The position numbers and the translations under genes are program-made. A DNA stretch of 64,000 nt, from assembly GCF_017308975.1 (NCBI RefSeq), contig NZ_JADWPD010000046.1:1-64000 (forward strand). Direction: 5' to 3'. Positions within the stretch are counted from its first letter, which is position 1. Every line of letters starts with the position of its first letter. The notes below the pieces were generated by a model that saw only the letters and a program-made list of their open reading frames with translations, had not been told where the DNA came from and searched no databases. Source of the DNA: Amycolatopsis sp. MtRt-6 (lineage in GTDB: Bacteria > Actinomycetota > Actinomycetes > Mycobacteriales > Pseudonocardiaceae). Shown piece by piece: positions 29,947 through 37,793 of this stretch.

Positions 29947-31052
29947 CCGCCCCCGCGAGGCTGGGTGTCGACGAGCTGGTCGACGTGCTGGAGCAGCATG
30001 CCGTCGCGGCCGACGAGGCCGGCCGGCCCGCGCCGGAGGTGCTGGCCGCGCTGCGGGACTCGCCGCTGCCCGGCCTGGTCGTCCCGAAGTCCTACGGCGG
30101 CGCCGGCGCGGACGCGCTGGAGTCCAACCGGATGATCGCGCGGATCGCCCGGCACGACCCGTCGACCGCGATCATCGCCTTCCAGCACATGGCCGTGTGC
30201 AGCCGGATCGCCGAGTGGGGCAGCGACGAGCAGCGTGCCGAACTGCTGCCGAAGCTGGCCTCCGGCGAGTGGCTGGCCGCCTCGGCGTGGAGCGAATCCG
30301 GGGCAGGCGCGGCGAAGAAGAACCTGTCCACCATCGCCGACGAGCTGCCCGGCGGCGGCTGGACGGTCAGCGGCGGCAAGGCGTTCACGACCGGCGCCGG
30401 GATCACCGACATCTACCTCGTGCTCGCGCAGAGCACGCCGGTGACCGACGACGACTCCGCGTACGGCTCCGGCGGGCAGAGCTTCTTCCTGGTGCCCGCG
30501 ACGAACCCGGGCATCGAGCCGGACCTCAGCCTCGACCTGGTCGGCATGCGGGCGTCGGCGACCGGGTTCGTCGAGCTCAAGGACTGCCGGCTCGGGCCGG
30601 AGGCGCTGCTCGGGCCGCGGGACGCCGCGAGCACGATCATCGCCGGCGTCCGGCAGTCCGGGGCGACGCTCGGTGCGGTGTCGACCGGCATCGCCGAAGC
30701 CGCCTGGGACCTCGGTTTCCAAGCGGCCCAACGGAAGTCACTGCTCGAACTGCAGGCGGTCCGGCACCGGCTGGTGGACCTGCGTGGGCAGGTGGAGTCC
30801 GCCCGCGCCCTCGTCGAACGGGCCGGCCGCCGCGACGGCACCGACCCCGGCGAAGTCACGCTGCACAGCAAGATCCACGCCTCCCAGGTGGCCGAGGAGG
30901 TCGTCGCGAGCGTCGCGCGGCTGCTCGGCAGCACCGGGTACGTGGTGACCAACCCGATCAACCGGATGGCCCGCGACGCCCGCGCCGTCGCGCTGATGGG
31001 CCCGACCAACGACCTGAGCCGAGAGCTGGTGAGCTTGCCATGGGCCGCGTGA
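29928..31052 (+). CDS. Acyl-CoA dehydrogenase-family flavoprotein
   Basis: 374 residues. N-terminal helical domain with VVPKSYGGAGAD, middle beta-domain with SAWSESGAGAAKKNLST and WTVSGGKAFTTGAG, and C-terminal four-helix domain with RLLGSTGYVVTNPINRMARDARA. The C-terminal segment has no clear catalytic glutamate in the usual YEGT context, so it may be a desaturase with a shifted base or a group-D flavin monooxygenase. A flavin reductase gene in the same operon favours the latter (inference). GTG 29928 is chosen because AAGGAGG stands 10 bases upstream; it overlaps the previous gene by 19 bases. Confidence 0.82.
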   Translation: MPAVDLTAPARLGVDELVDVLEQHAVAADEAGRPAPEVLAALRDSPLPGLVVPKSYGGAGADALESNRMIARIARHDPSTAIIAFQHMAVCSRIAEWGSDEQRAELLPKLASGEWLAASAWSESGAGAAKKNLSTIADELPGGGWTVSGGKAFTTGAGITDIYLVLAQSTPVTDDDSAYGSGGQSFFLVPATNPGIEPDLSLDLVGMRASATGFVELKDCRLGPEALLGPRDAASTIIAGVRQSGATLGAVSTGIAEAAWDLGFQAAQRKSLLELQAVRHRLVDLRGQVESARALVERAGRRDGTDPGEVTLHSKIHASQVAEEVVASVARLLGSTGYVVTNPINRMARDARAVALMGPTNDLSRELVSLPWAA

Positions 31053-32437
31053 AAGACCACGACCTCGTCGTGCGGGGCGGCCGGGTGACCGGACCCGACG
31101 GCGTCCGCGTCGCCGACGTCGCCGTCAGCGACGGGAAGATCGCCGACGTGCTCCCCGCCGGGAGCGGGGTCACCGGCACCGAGGAGATCGACGCCGGCGG
31201 CCGGCACGTGCTGCCCGGCCTGATCGACTCCCACGTGCACTTCCGCACGCCGGGCCTGACGCACAAGGAAGATTGGGCGCACGCGTCGCGCGCCGCGGTG
31301 GCCGGCGGCGTCACCACGGTGTTCGACATGCCGAACACGCGCCCGGCCACGTTCACCCCGGACGACGCCCGGGCCAAGGACGCCGAGATCCGGGGCAGCA
31401 GCCTGGTCGACTACCGCTTCCACGCGGGCGTCAACCCGGACGACGTCTCTTCGCTCGAGGCGTTCGAACCGGCCGAAGCGATGACCGCGAAGGCGTTCCT
31501 GACCGGGCACCACACCGCGCCGCACGTGCTGCGCGACCCGGGACGGCTCGACGAGCTGTTCGCCCTCGCCGCGCGCAAGGGCCTGCGGCTGCTCTTCCAC
31601 GCCGAGGACGACGACGTCTTCAAGCTGCTGGACCAGTGGCAGGGCAAACCCGCGGCGTACGGCGACTACGAGCGGTTCCGGCCGCGCTCGGGCGGGATCG
31701 TCGCGGTGGCCAAGCTGATCGAGCTGGCCCGGCGGCACGGCACCGCGGCGCACGTGCTGCACGTGTCCAGCCGCGAGGAAGCCGACCTGCTCACCGCCGC
31801 CGGGGCGACCGGGCTGCCGGTCACCTGGGAGGTCACCGGGCACCACCTGTCGTTCACCGCGGCCGACACCGCCCGCTACGGCTCCCGGATCCGGCTCAGC
31901 CCCGCCATCCGCGGGCAAAGCGACCAGGACCGCCTGTGGGACGCGGTGCTGCGCGGCGAAGTGTCCACTGTGGGCAGTGACCACGCACCGCACGCATTCG
32001 CGGACAAGGTGCTCGACGCCCCGGACGCGCCACCCGGGCTGCCGGGGGTGCAGGAGCTGTTCCCGGCGCTCTACACCGGCCTGCGCCGCCGGGTACCGGA
32101 CGCCACGCCGGACGAGCTCCTGCCGATCGTCACCCGGCTCATGGCCGCCGAGCCGGCGCGGCTGTTCGGGCTCGCCGGCCGCAAGGGCGCCATCGCCCCC
32201 GGCTTCGACGCCGACCTGGTGCTGTTCGACCCGGCGCGGAACTGGTCGTTCGAGCACGGCGACGTCCAGGCGAAGTGCGGCTGGACGGCGTACGCGGGCT
32301 GGCTGTTCACCGGCCGCGTCGAGCGCACGATCCGCCGGGGCCGCACGGTGTTCTCCCGGTCCGCGGATGCCGGCGTGGACTTCGGCGCGGCCGACGGCGA
32401 ATGGCTGACCCCCGCCGCGGTGGAGGCCGTCCGATGA
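31040..32437 (+). CDS. Dihydroorotase/allantoinase-like cyclic amidohydrolase
   Basis: 465 residues. Metal ligands are visible as DSHVHFRTPGLTHKEDW (first HxH), a candidate carbamylated lysine in AMTAKAFLTGH, histidines in LLFHAEDDD and HVLHVSS, and the catalytic Asp in TVGSDHAPH. The order fits class I/III dihydroorotase, hydantoinase and allantoinase. The enzyme opens, or in reverse closes, a cyclic amide or imide. No pyrimidine genes surround it, so a role in the operon's own pathway is likely. ATG 31040 overlaps the previous gene by 13 bases. Confidence 0.87.
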   Translation: MGRVKDHDLVVRGGRVTGPDGVRVADVAVSDGKIADVLPAGSGVTGTEEIDAGGRHVLPGLIDSHVHFRTPGLTHKEDWAHASRAAVAGGVTTVFDMPNTRPATFTPDDARAKDAEIRGSSLVDYRFHAGVNPDDVSSLEAFEPAEAMTAKAFLTGHHTAPHVLRDPGRLDELFALAARKGLRLLFHAEDDDVFKLLDQWQGKPAAYGDYERFRPRSGGIVAVAKLIELARRHGTAAHVLHVSSREEADLLTAAGATGLPVTWEVTGHHLSFTAADTARYGSRIRLSPAIRGQSDQDRLWDAVLRGEVSTVGSDHAPHAFADKVLDAPDAPPGLPGVQELFPALYTGLRRRVPDATPDELLPIVTRLMAAEPARLFGLAGRKGAIAPGFDADLVLFDPARNWSFEHGDVQAKCGWTAYAGWLFTGRVERTIRRGRTVFSRSADAGVDFGAADGEWLTPAAVEAVR

Positions 32438-32925
32438 CCGCGGCGCTGCTCGACGAGTTCAAGGACGCGATGGCGGCGCTGGCCGGCGGGGTGTGCGTGG
32501 TGACCGCACTCGACGCCGACGGCACCCCCCGCGGGTACGCAGCGACGTCGGTGACGTCGGTGTCGATGCGCCCGCCGCTGCTGCTCGTCTGCCAGGCGAA
32601 GACGTCGAGCTCCTACGAGCTGTTCTCGCGTTGCACGCACTTCGGCGTCAACGTGCTGACGGCGGAGCAGGCCGAGCTGGCCGCGCTGTTCGCCACCCCC
32701 GGCGCCGACCGGTTCGGCGGCACCGGCTTCGAAACCGGTGAACACGGCACGCTGCTGCACCCGGACGCACTGGCGAGCGTCGAATGCCGGCGCCGCGACA
32801 CGGTCGACGCCGGCGACCACGGCCTGCTGCTGGGCGAGGTGTGCGCGGTCCGCACCCGCCCCGGCGACCCCCTCGTCTACCACGGCCGGCGCTACCAGCG
32901 CGTCCGGCCCCTGTTCCGGAGGTGA
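32434..32925 (+). CDS. Flavin reductase-like (HpaC-type) protein
   Basis: 163 residues of the flavin-reductase split-barrel family: AMAALAGGVCVVTALDADG, then GYAATSVTSVSMRPPLLLVC, THFGVNVLTAEQ, and a C-terminal PLVYHGRRYQRV. Such proteins supply reduced FMN or FAD to a monooxygenase partner; the ACAD-like protein two genes upstream is the obvious candidate. ATGA overlap with the amidohydrolase stop fixes the start. Confidence 0.88.
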   Translation: MTAALLDEFKDAMAALAGGVCVVTALDADGTPRGYAATSVTSVSMRPPLLLVCQAKTSSSYELFSRCTHFGVNVLTAEQAELAALFATPGADRFGGTGFETGEHGTLLHPDALASVECRRRDTVDAGDHGLLLGEVCAVRTRPGDPLVYHGRRYQRVRPLFRR

Positions 32926-32928
32926 ACC

Positions 32929-33381
32929 ATGTTCGAGTTGCCTGAACGCCCCGGCCCCGAGCCGCGCACCCGCGGCCCGGTCCCGCACGGCCAGCTCAAC
33001 CAGATCGCGCCGACCACGCTGCAGGAGGAGCTGTGGCAGCGGATGCGTTCCCTGGCCGGCGTCTACCTGGCGCCCACGCACGTGCCGTACCCCGAGGCCA
33101 GGGCGATCCACCTGGCACCGGAGTTCGGCACCGGCCCGGACGACGCGTTCATCAAGAACAGCCGCGAGTTCGCGCACCTGCACCCCCCGCAGGACGGCAG
33201 CCTCCACATGACGCTGCCACCACTGGTGAAGAAGGTCGTGACAGAGGCCGGCTGGGGTGTCCCGCACCCGATCCAGAACACGCAGCTCGTGTACGGCCCG
33301 CGTGACCGCGACGAGATCGAGCTGGTGTGGCGGGTGTTGCTGGAGTCGTACGCCTACGCGCGGGGCCGGCACACGGGCTGA
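32929..33381 (+). CDS. DUF5519-like (luciferase-associated domain) protein
   Basis: 150 residues without signal or helices. The pattern HLHPPQDGSLHMTLPPLV, then EAGWGVPHPIQN and VYGPRDRDEIELVWRVLLESY resembles the DUF5519 family (Pfam 'Luciferase'), whose function is not established. GGAGG precedes the ATG and only three bases separate it from the flavin reductase, so it belongs to the operon. Immediately after its stop the sequence turns into poly-G. Confidence 0.65.
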   Translation: MFELPERPGPEPRTRGPVPHGQLNQIAPTTLQEELWQRMRSLAGVYLAPTHVPYPEARAIHLAPEFGTGPDDAFIKNSREFAHLHPPQDGSLHMTLPPLVKKVVTEAGWGVPHPIQNTQLVYGPRDRDEIELVWRVLLESYAYARGRHTG

Positions 33382-33388
33382 GCGCGGC

Positions 33389-33497
33389 GTGGGGGGGGGT
33401 GCGGGGGCGGGGGGACCCCCCCCGCCCGGGCGGGGGGGGCGCGCCGGGGGGGGGGGGGGGGGGGGGGGGGTGTGGGGGGGGCGCCCCCCCCCCCACG
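33389..33497. other. Homopolymer G/C stretch, probable sequence artefact
   Basis: About 110 bases made almost only of G and C runs, including 25 consecutive G (33446-33470). No coding or repeat logic is visible. It looks like low-quality read ends or a scaffold join rather than genuine DNA. The following 33498-33681 carries no recognisable gene. Confidence 0.75.
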
Positions 33498-33681
33498 GCC
33501 GGGCCGGTTCACGTCCGCGCGCCTTCGAAGCTCCCTGTCTCGATTCCCAGCGTGTTCAGGCTGCTTGGCCGTCAGTGCTCTTTCACCGGCCGAACGACCA
33601 ATAGCGACTTTCGCAGTATGACCAGCGAATCAGACGAACAGGCGCTCCGCTGCGCCGCCGTCGCCCGGAGACCTCGAAGGG

Positions 33682-33954
33682 TCAGGCGCGCGGACGGGCC
33701 TTGCGGCCGGTCACCTTGTTGTAGATGACCAGGACGATGACCGCGCCGATGACCGATCCGATCCACCCGGCCGGCTGGAAGCCACGGATGCCCACGGTAA
33801 GCAGGCCGAACAGGAAACCGCCCACGACCGAGCCGACGATGCCCAGCACGATCGTTCGCAGCAGGCCGATGTCGTCCTTGCCCGGCACCAGGGCTCGCGC
33901 GATGAAACCGGCGATCAGGCCGAACAGGATCCAGCCCAGGATGGTCCAGAACAT
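33682..33954 (-). CDS. GlsB/YeaQ/YmgE-family stress membrane protein
   Basis: 90 residues with three hydrophobic helices and the family's glycine pattern: LGWILFGLIAGFIARALVPGKDD, then LGIVGSVVGGFLFGLL, then GWIGSVIGAVIVLVIYNK. These transglycosylase-associated small membrane proteins are induced by envelope or osmotic stress. AAGGGGAAG precedes the ATG. Divergent from the Spo0M gene. Confidence 0.9.
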   Translation of the reverse strand: MFWTILGWILFGLIAGFIARALVPGKDDIGLLRTIVLGIVGSVVGGFLFGLLTVGIRGFQPAGWIGSVIGAVIVLVIYNKVTGRKARPRA

Positions 33955-34140
33955 CGCTTCCCCTTGTGATCGATCGAGCGAACGTGATCACGATACGAAG
34001 AACGGTTCACCGGCGCCACACGGCAGTGAACCGGCCGCTTCCGCGCCGCGAGAATTTTGGGCGCTTTATCCGGAACCATGGACTCCGCAACGGCGTTGGG
34101 AGGTTATCGATCACGACCTGTCGAAGGAGAAGACTCCCGG

Positions 34141-35082
34141 ATGGTGTTCAAGAAGATGTTGCAGAAGATCGGCGTCGGCGGCGTTTCGGTCGACACGGTG
34201 CTGAGCGACCCGCGCTGCCGGCCGGGTGCCCCGCTGACGGGCGAGGTACGGCTGACCGGCGGTGAGGCCGACGCCGAGATCGAGCACATCGCACTTTCGC
34301 TGGCCACTCAGGTCCACAACGACCGGGGCGGCCGGTCGCAGGCGGAGTTCCACCGGGTCGTCGTCGCGGGCGTCACCCGGCTGGCCGCCAAAGAGCAGCG
34401 CACCATCCCCTTCACCGTTCCGCTGCCGTGGGAAGCTCCGGTGACCGAGGTGTCCGGCCGGCGGCTGCCCGGTATGGAACTGGGGTTGCGCACCGAGGTG
34501 TCGATCGCCAAAGCGGTGGACAAGGGCGACCTGGACCCGGTGATCGTGGAACCGCTGCCCTCGCAGGATGCCGTGCTGGAGGGCTTCGGACAGCTCGGTT
34601 TCACCTTCAAGTCCGCCACGGTGCAGCAGGGGCACGCCTACGGGGTCCGGCAGGAACTGCCGTTCTTCCAGCAGCTCGACTTCTCTCCTTCGGGCCAGTT
34701 CGGCGGCCGGGTCCAGGTGGTCACCCTGACGCTGGTCACCACCCCCGCCGACGTCACGGTGCTGCTGGACGCCGACCGGCACATGGGCGCGTTCGGCGCC
34801 GGTGGCCAGGGGCGGTTCCAGGCCACGCACGAGGAATCGGCGGAGCAGGAGTGGGCCGCCCGCATCCACGACTGGCTCGCCCAGGTCGTCGAGGCCCGGC
34901 AGGCCCAGATGATGCACTCGGGCTACGGCCAGCCGGGTTATGGGCAACACGGGTACGGCCACCGGGAACGGCGCGGGCCCGGCATGGGTGGTGTGGTGGC
35001 CGGAGTCGCCGGCGGTGTCGTGGGCGGCATGCTGCTGGGCGAGATGCTTGACGGCGACGACGACGGGGGCGACGAAGGCTGA
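34141..35082 (+). CDS. Spo0M-family protein
   Basis: 313 residues. The arrestin-like Spo0M fold covers about 1-250: VFKKMLQKIGVGGVSVDTVL, RCRPGAPLTGEVRLTGG, then RTIPFTVPLPWEAPVTEV. A low-complexity YGQPGYGQHGYGH linker and a glycine-rich hydrophobic segment (GGVVAGVAGGVVGGMLLGEML) form the tail, ending in an acidic DGDDDGGDEG. The family affects sporulation and cell-envelope processes; mechanism is unknown. ATG 34141 matches the family N-terminus; AAGGAG is rather far upstream (11 bases). Confidence 0.88.
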   Translation: MVFKKMLQKIGVGGVSVDTVLSDPRCRPGAPLTGEVRLTGGEADAEIEHIALSLATQVHNDRGGRSQAEFHRVVVAGVTRLAAKEQRTIPFTVPLPWEAPVTEVSGRRLPGMELGLRTEVSIAKAVDKGDLDPVIVEPLPSQDAVLEGFGQLGFTFKSATVQQGHAYGVRQELPFFQQLDFSPSGQFGGRVQVVTLTLVTTPADVTVLLDADRHMGAFGAGGQGRFQATHEESAEQEWAARIHDWLAQVVEARQAQMMHSGYGQPGYGQHGYGHRERRGPGMGGVVAGVAGGVVGGMLLGEMLDGDDDGGDEG

Positions 35083-35103
35083 CCAGCCGGAACCACCGGA
35101 CGG

Positions 35104-35126
35104 GTGAGACCAGAATTTGGTCTCAC
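35104..35126 (+). terminator. Hairpin after Spo0M
   Basis: Nine-base perfect stem GTGAGACCA / TGGTCTCAC with a GAATT loop, 22 bases after the Spo0M stop; no T-run beyond CTCC. Confidence 0.65.
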
Positions 35127-35211
35127 TCCTCTGTTGTGCGGCATCGGGTGCCACACCGGTCCGGCGCCGGTGCTGATGGGTCACACGGCATCGAGCCGTC
35201 GATCACCCGGT

Positions 35212-35552
35212 TCAGCCGGCCGGACGCGACTGCGGGTCGGCGAGCCAGCGGCTCTTGAACTCCTTCGGCGCGGCGACGTCGAGCCGGTCGCACGTCAGCG
35301 TCGTGCGCGCGTTGATCGCCTTGATCTTTCCCCCTGCTGCGGCATGACGCCGCCGGCCACGCGCCGGCCGTCCGGGCCCGTGACCGTGGCCGGGAAGGCT
35401 TCGCGGGCGACGAGCACGCCGCCGATCACGGCGAGGACCACGATCACGGCGAGGACCCAGCCCCAGGCCGGGAACCCGCCACCGGAGTCGCTCTGCCGCT
35501 GGGCGCGGCAGCTGAGGCGACCAGCACGATTCCCCGTGGCAGGGATGATCAC
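35212..35552 (-). pseudogene. Small membrane protein interrupted by a one-base frameshift
   Basis: A GTG at 35552 overlaps the MFS stop (GTGA) and opens a frame with a polar leader, one transmembrane helix (WGWVLAVIVVLAVIGGVLV) and GPDGRRVAGGVMPQQG. At the five-C run 35330-35334 the frame would need one more base. The next frame then continues sensibly as KIKAINARTTLTCDRLDVAAP to a stop at 35212. Restored, the protein would be about 113 residues, of unknown family. It could be a real frameshift or a homopolymer sequencing error. Confidence 0.45.
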
Positions 35553-36892
35553 CGGGAGACGGGCCAGCGACGGTGGTGGCGGTCGATGACGAACTCGTGG
35601 CTGTGCCGGTATACGCCGTCGCCGACTTCGGTGGCATCTTCGAGGTGGTCGTGCTCGGCGAGGTCGTCGTGGGTGTGCTCGATGTACGCGGGATCGCGCC
35701 GCGGCCAGGCGAGCGCGGCGGTGACCAGCCCGGTGGCCGCGAGAGCAGCCAGCACCGACCAGGCCGCGGTGAACCCGGCCGCGGTGGCGACCCAACCCGC
35801 GATCGGGTAGGCCAGCAGCCAGCACGCGTGCGACAACGAGAACTGGGCGGCGAAGACCGCGGGCCGGTCGCTCGCGGTGCTGGAACGGCGCAGCACCCGC
35901 CCGACCGGCGTCAGCACGAGACCGGTCCCCGTCCCGATGACCGCCCACAGCACCAGGACCGCGGCCCAGCGCCAATCCCCCGATGACGCCGTGGACAGCG
36001 CGATCGCACCGGCGATCCCGGCGAGCAGCACCACTGCGCCGGTCAGCAGCACCCGGCGTTCGGGGACGCGGCCGAGCACCGGCGGCAGCAGCAGGGCGAC
36101 GACCATCGTCCCGACGCCGTTGCCCGCCAGCAGCAACGCGACGTCGGCCTGCGAGCGGCCCAGCTCGCCCTGGACGTAGTTGACCGTGTTGACCATGACG
36201 ACCGACCCGACCGCCGCGACCACCAGGTTGACCCCGAGCACGCCGCGCAGCCGCGGGGTCGCGGTGTAGATCCGGACCCCGGCCAGCGTGCGGTCCCAGA
36301 CGCCGCCGCGATGGCTGCGGACGGCGTCGGGAATCCGAGTGGTCACCACCAGGACCGCCGACACGACGAAGCCCACCGAGGTGCCGGTGAACAGCCAGTG
36401 GAAGCTCACAACGGTGAGTACGGCCGCGGCGAGCATCGGGCTCAGCAGGCTTTCCGTGGTCGAGGCCAGCTGGGACGCCGACAGCGCCCGCGTGTAGTCG
36501 CGTTCGCCGGGCAGGATGTCCGGCAGCACGGCCTGGAACGTCGGGGTGAAGGCGGCCGAGGCGGACTGCAGCACCACGATCAGCACGTAGATCTGCCACA
36601 CCTGCGTCACGAACGGCAGCGCGAGCACCACCAGCGCGCGCACGACGTCCAGGCAGACCAGGAAGGCCCGCCGTGGGACGCGGTCGGCGTAGGCGCCCGC
36701 GATCGGCGCGACGGTGACGTAGGTGATCATCTTGATCGCCAGCGCCGTTCCCAGCACGGCGCCGGCCTCGGCGCCGGCCAGCTCGTAGGCCAGCAGCCCG
36801 AGCGCGACGGTCGTCAGGCCGGTCCCGAACAGCGCCACCAGCTGGGCGGTGAACAGGTGCCGGTAGTCCCGGTGTGCGAACAGCGAGGGCAT
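35549..36892 (-). CDS. MFS transporter with histidine-rich tail, probable metal exporter
   Basis: 447 residues with about eleven to twelve helices (MFS_3/NreB-like layout: HRDYRHLFTAQLVALFGTGLTTVALGLLAY at the start). The C-terminal cytoplasmic tail is rich in metal-binding residues: HTHDDLAEHDHLED, then YRHSHEFVIDRHHRRW. With the divergent KmtR-like regulator this points to nickel/cobalt or similar efflux (inference). ATG 36892 follows AGGAG. A coupled small membrane gene overlaps its stop. Confidence 0.85.
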   Translation of the reverse strand: MPSLFAHRDYRHLFTAQLVALFGTGLTTVALGLLAYELAGAEAGAVLGTALAIKMITYVTVAPIAGAYADRVPRRAFLVCLDVVRALVVLALPFVTQVWQIYVLIVVLQSASAAFTPTFQAVLPDILPGERDYTRALSASQLASTTESLLSPMLAAAVLTVVSFHWLFTGTSVGFVVSAVLVVTTRIPDAVRSHRGGVWDRTLAGVRIYTATPRLRGVLGVNLVVAAVGSVVMVNTVNYVQGELGRSQADVALLLAGNGVGTMVVALLLPPVLGRVPERRVLLTGAVVLLAGIAGAIALSTASSGDWRWAAVLVLWAVIGTGTGLVLTPVGRVLRRSSTASDRPAVFAAQFSLSHACWLLAYPIAGWVATAAGFTAAWSVLAALAATGLVTAALAWPRRDPAYIEHTHDDLAEHDHLEDATEVGDGVYRHSHEFVIDRHHRRWPVSR

Positions 36893-36940
36893 GACGGAAG
36901 ACTCCTGGGTGACGACGGTTCGCCTCCATGATAGGTGCAC

Positions 36941-37291
36941 ATGTACGCACACGACGAGTCTGGTGACCAGTGGTCCCAGTTGCCGCCCGCCGCGCAGGTG
37001 GAGGCGGCCACGAATTCACTGCGCATGCTGGCCGACCCCGGCCGGATGCGGATGCTGTGGCTGCTCAGCGGCGACGAGTACGACGTCGCCTCGCTGGCCG
37101 AGGCGGTCGGTATCGCGCGGCCCGCGGTTTCGCAGCACCTGGCGAAGCTGCGGCTGACCGGGCTGGTCAGCCAGCGCCGCGACGGGCGGCGGGTGCTCTA
37201 CAAGGCGCGCGGCGGGCACGTCCGGCGGCTGCTGGTGGAGGTGCTGAACGCCGCCGATCACCACTTGCACGACATCCCCGACCACGACTAG
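36941..37291 (+). CDS. ArsR-family metalloregulator, KmtR/NmtR-like
   Basis: 116 residues starting MYAHDESG. Winged helix: LRMLADPGRMRMLWLL, then recognition helix RPAVSQHLAKLRL and wing RRDGRRVLYKARGGHVRRL. The C-terminal tail ADHHLHDIPDHD is histidine-rich like the Ni/Co ligands of NmtR/KmtR. ATG 36941 is preferred over GTG 36935 by similarity to the KmtR N-terminus. Only 48 bases separate it from the divergent exporter, so it probably controls both. Its stop codon overlaps an IS-derived fragment, so the original 3' end may have been altered. Confidence 0.85.
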   Translation: MYAHDESGDQWSQLPPAAQVEAATNSLRMLADPGRMRMLWLLSGDEYDVASLAEAVGIARPAVSQHLAKLRLTGLVSQRRDGRRVLYKARGGHVRRLLVEVLNAADHHLHDIPDHD

Positions 37292-37432
37292 CTGTGCTGC
37301 TGCTTCTGGTCGTTGACACCCTTGGGATTGGGGGTTGGATCTTCTGGAGCAGCTTCTCATACGGGGTCTGGCCGCCCAGGCCGCCGTGCGGGCGGGTAGT
37401 TGTAGTCCTCCCATTCCTTGAGCCGTCGAACG
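37288..37432 (-). mobile_element. C-terminal remnant of an IS3/IS481-type transposase
   Basis: Three short pieces in three frames together read as the end of an rve-type transposase: LKEWEDYNY, RPHGGLGGQTPYEKLLQ, then a proline/asparagine tail ending QQHS and a stop at 37288. This matches the YNxxRPHxxLGGxTPxE signature. No ends, repeats or N-terminal catalytic part remain. Confidence 0.75.
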
Positions 37433-37444
37433 GTCCCGGAAGAC

Positions 37445-37782
37445 CTGCCGCACGCTGCCGAAGGACTCCGTGTTCGCCAGCCTGGTCCTCGGCGGCACCG
37501 CGGTGTTCTTCTCCGGCGACGGCGTGTTCCCGGTCGAGGCCGGGAACCTGGTGCTCGACGAGACCGAGCGGCCGTACCTGTTCGCGTTCTCCGCACCGAT
37601 GCGCCAGATCCTGGCGGACATCCCGCGCACGGTCTTTCACGGAGCGCTGCCGGCCCGGCGGCGTGCCCGAGCCCACGGTGCTCGGCACGCGTTCGACGGC
37701 CGAGACGGCGGCCGTCTCGGCCCCGCGCTCGGTGGCCGACGCGCTGGCCACTCTGCTGGAGCCCTGGCAAACCCGCAGTAAC
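37445..37782 (+). pseudogene. AraC-family regulator remnant (ligand-binding domain only)
   Basis: The frame reads VFASLVLGGTAVFFSGDGVFPVEAGNLVL with DETERPYLFAF and RQILADIPRTVF, the pattern of the AraC N-terminal binding domain (product beta-barrel with 'L-D-T-x-x-P-Y'). A frameshift after TVFH moves the remainder (PEPTVLGTRST, AVSAPRSVADALATLLEPWQ) to another frame, and the HTH domain is missing. The 5' end abuts the IS remnant. Confidence 0.65.
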
Positions 37783-37793
37783 CAAAGATGCGG

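Noticed and set aside
30413..32257. Minus-strand 614-codon frame within the seven-gene operon
   Set aside because: Antisense shadow of the ACAD and amidohydrolase genes, with no ribosome site or motifs.
26325..33381. Beta-lactam synthetase-type cluster
   Set aside because: The AsnB homologue keeps Cys2 of the glutaminase domain, which beta-lactam synthetases lack, and no oxygenase or synthase partners of clavam or carbapenem pathways are present.
33389..33497. G-quadruplex regulatory element
   Set aside because: The G runs could form quadruplexes on paper, but the whole block is homopolymer G/C of the kind produced by sequencing or assembly error, and a similar block recurs at 43421.
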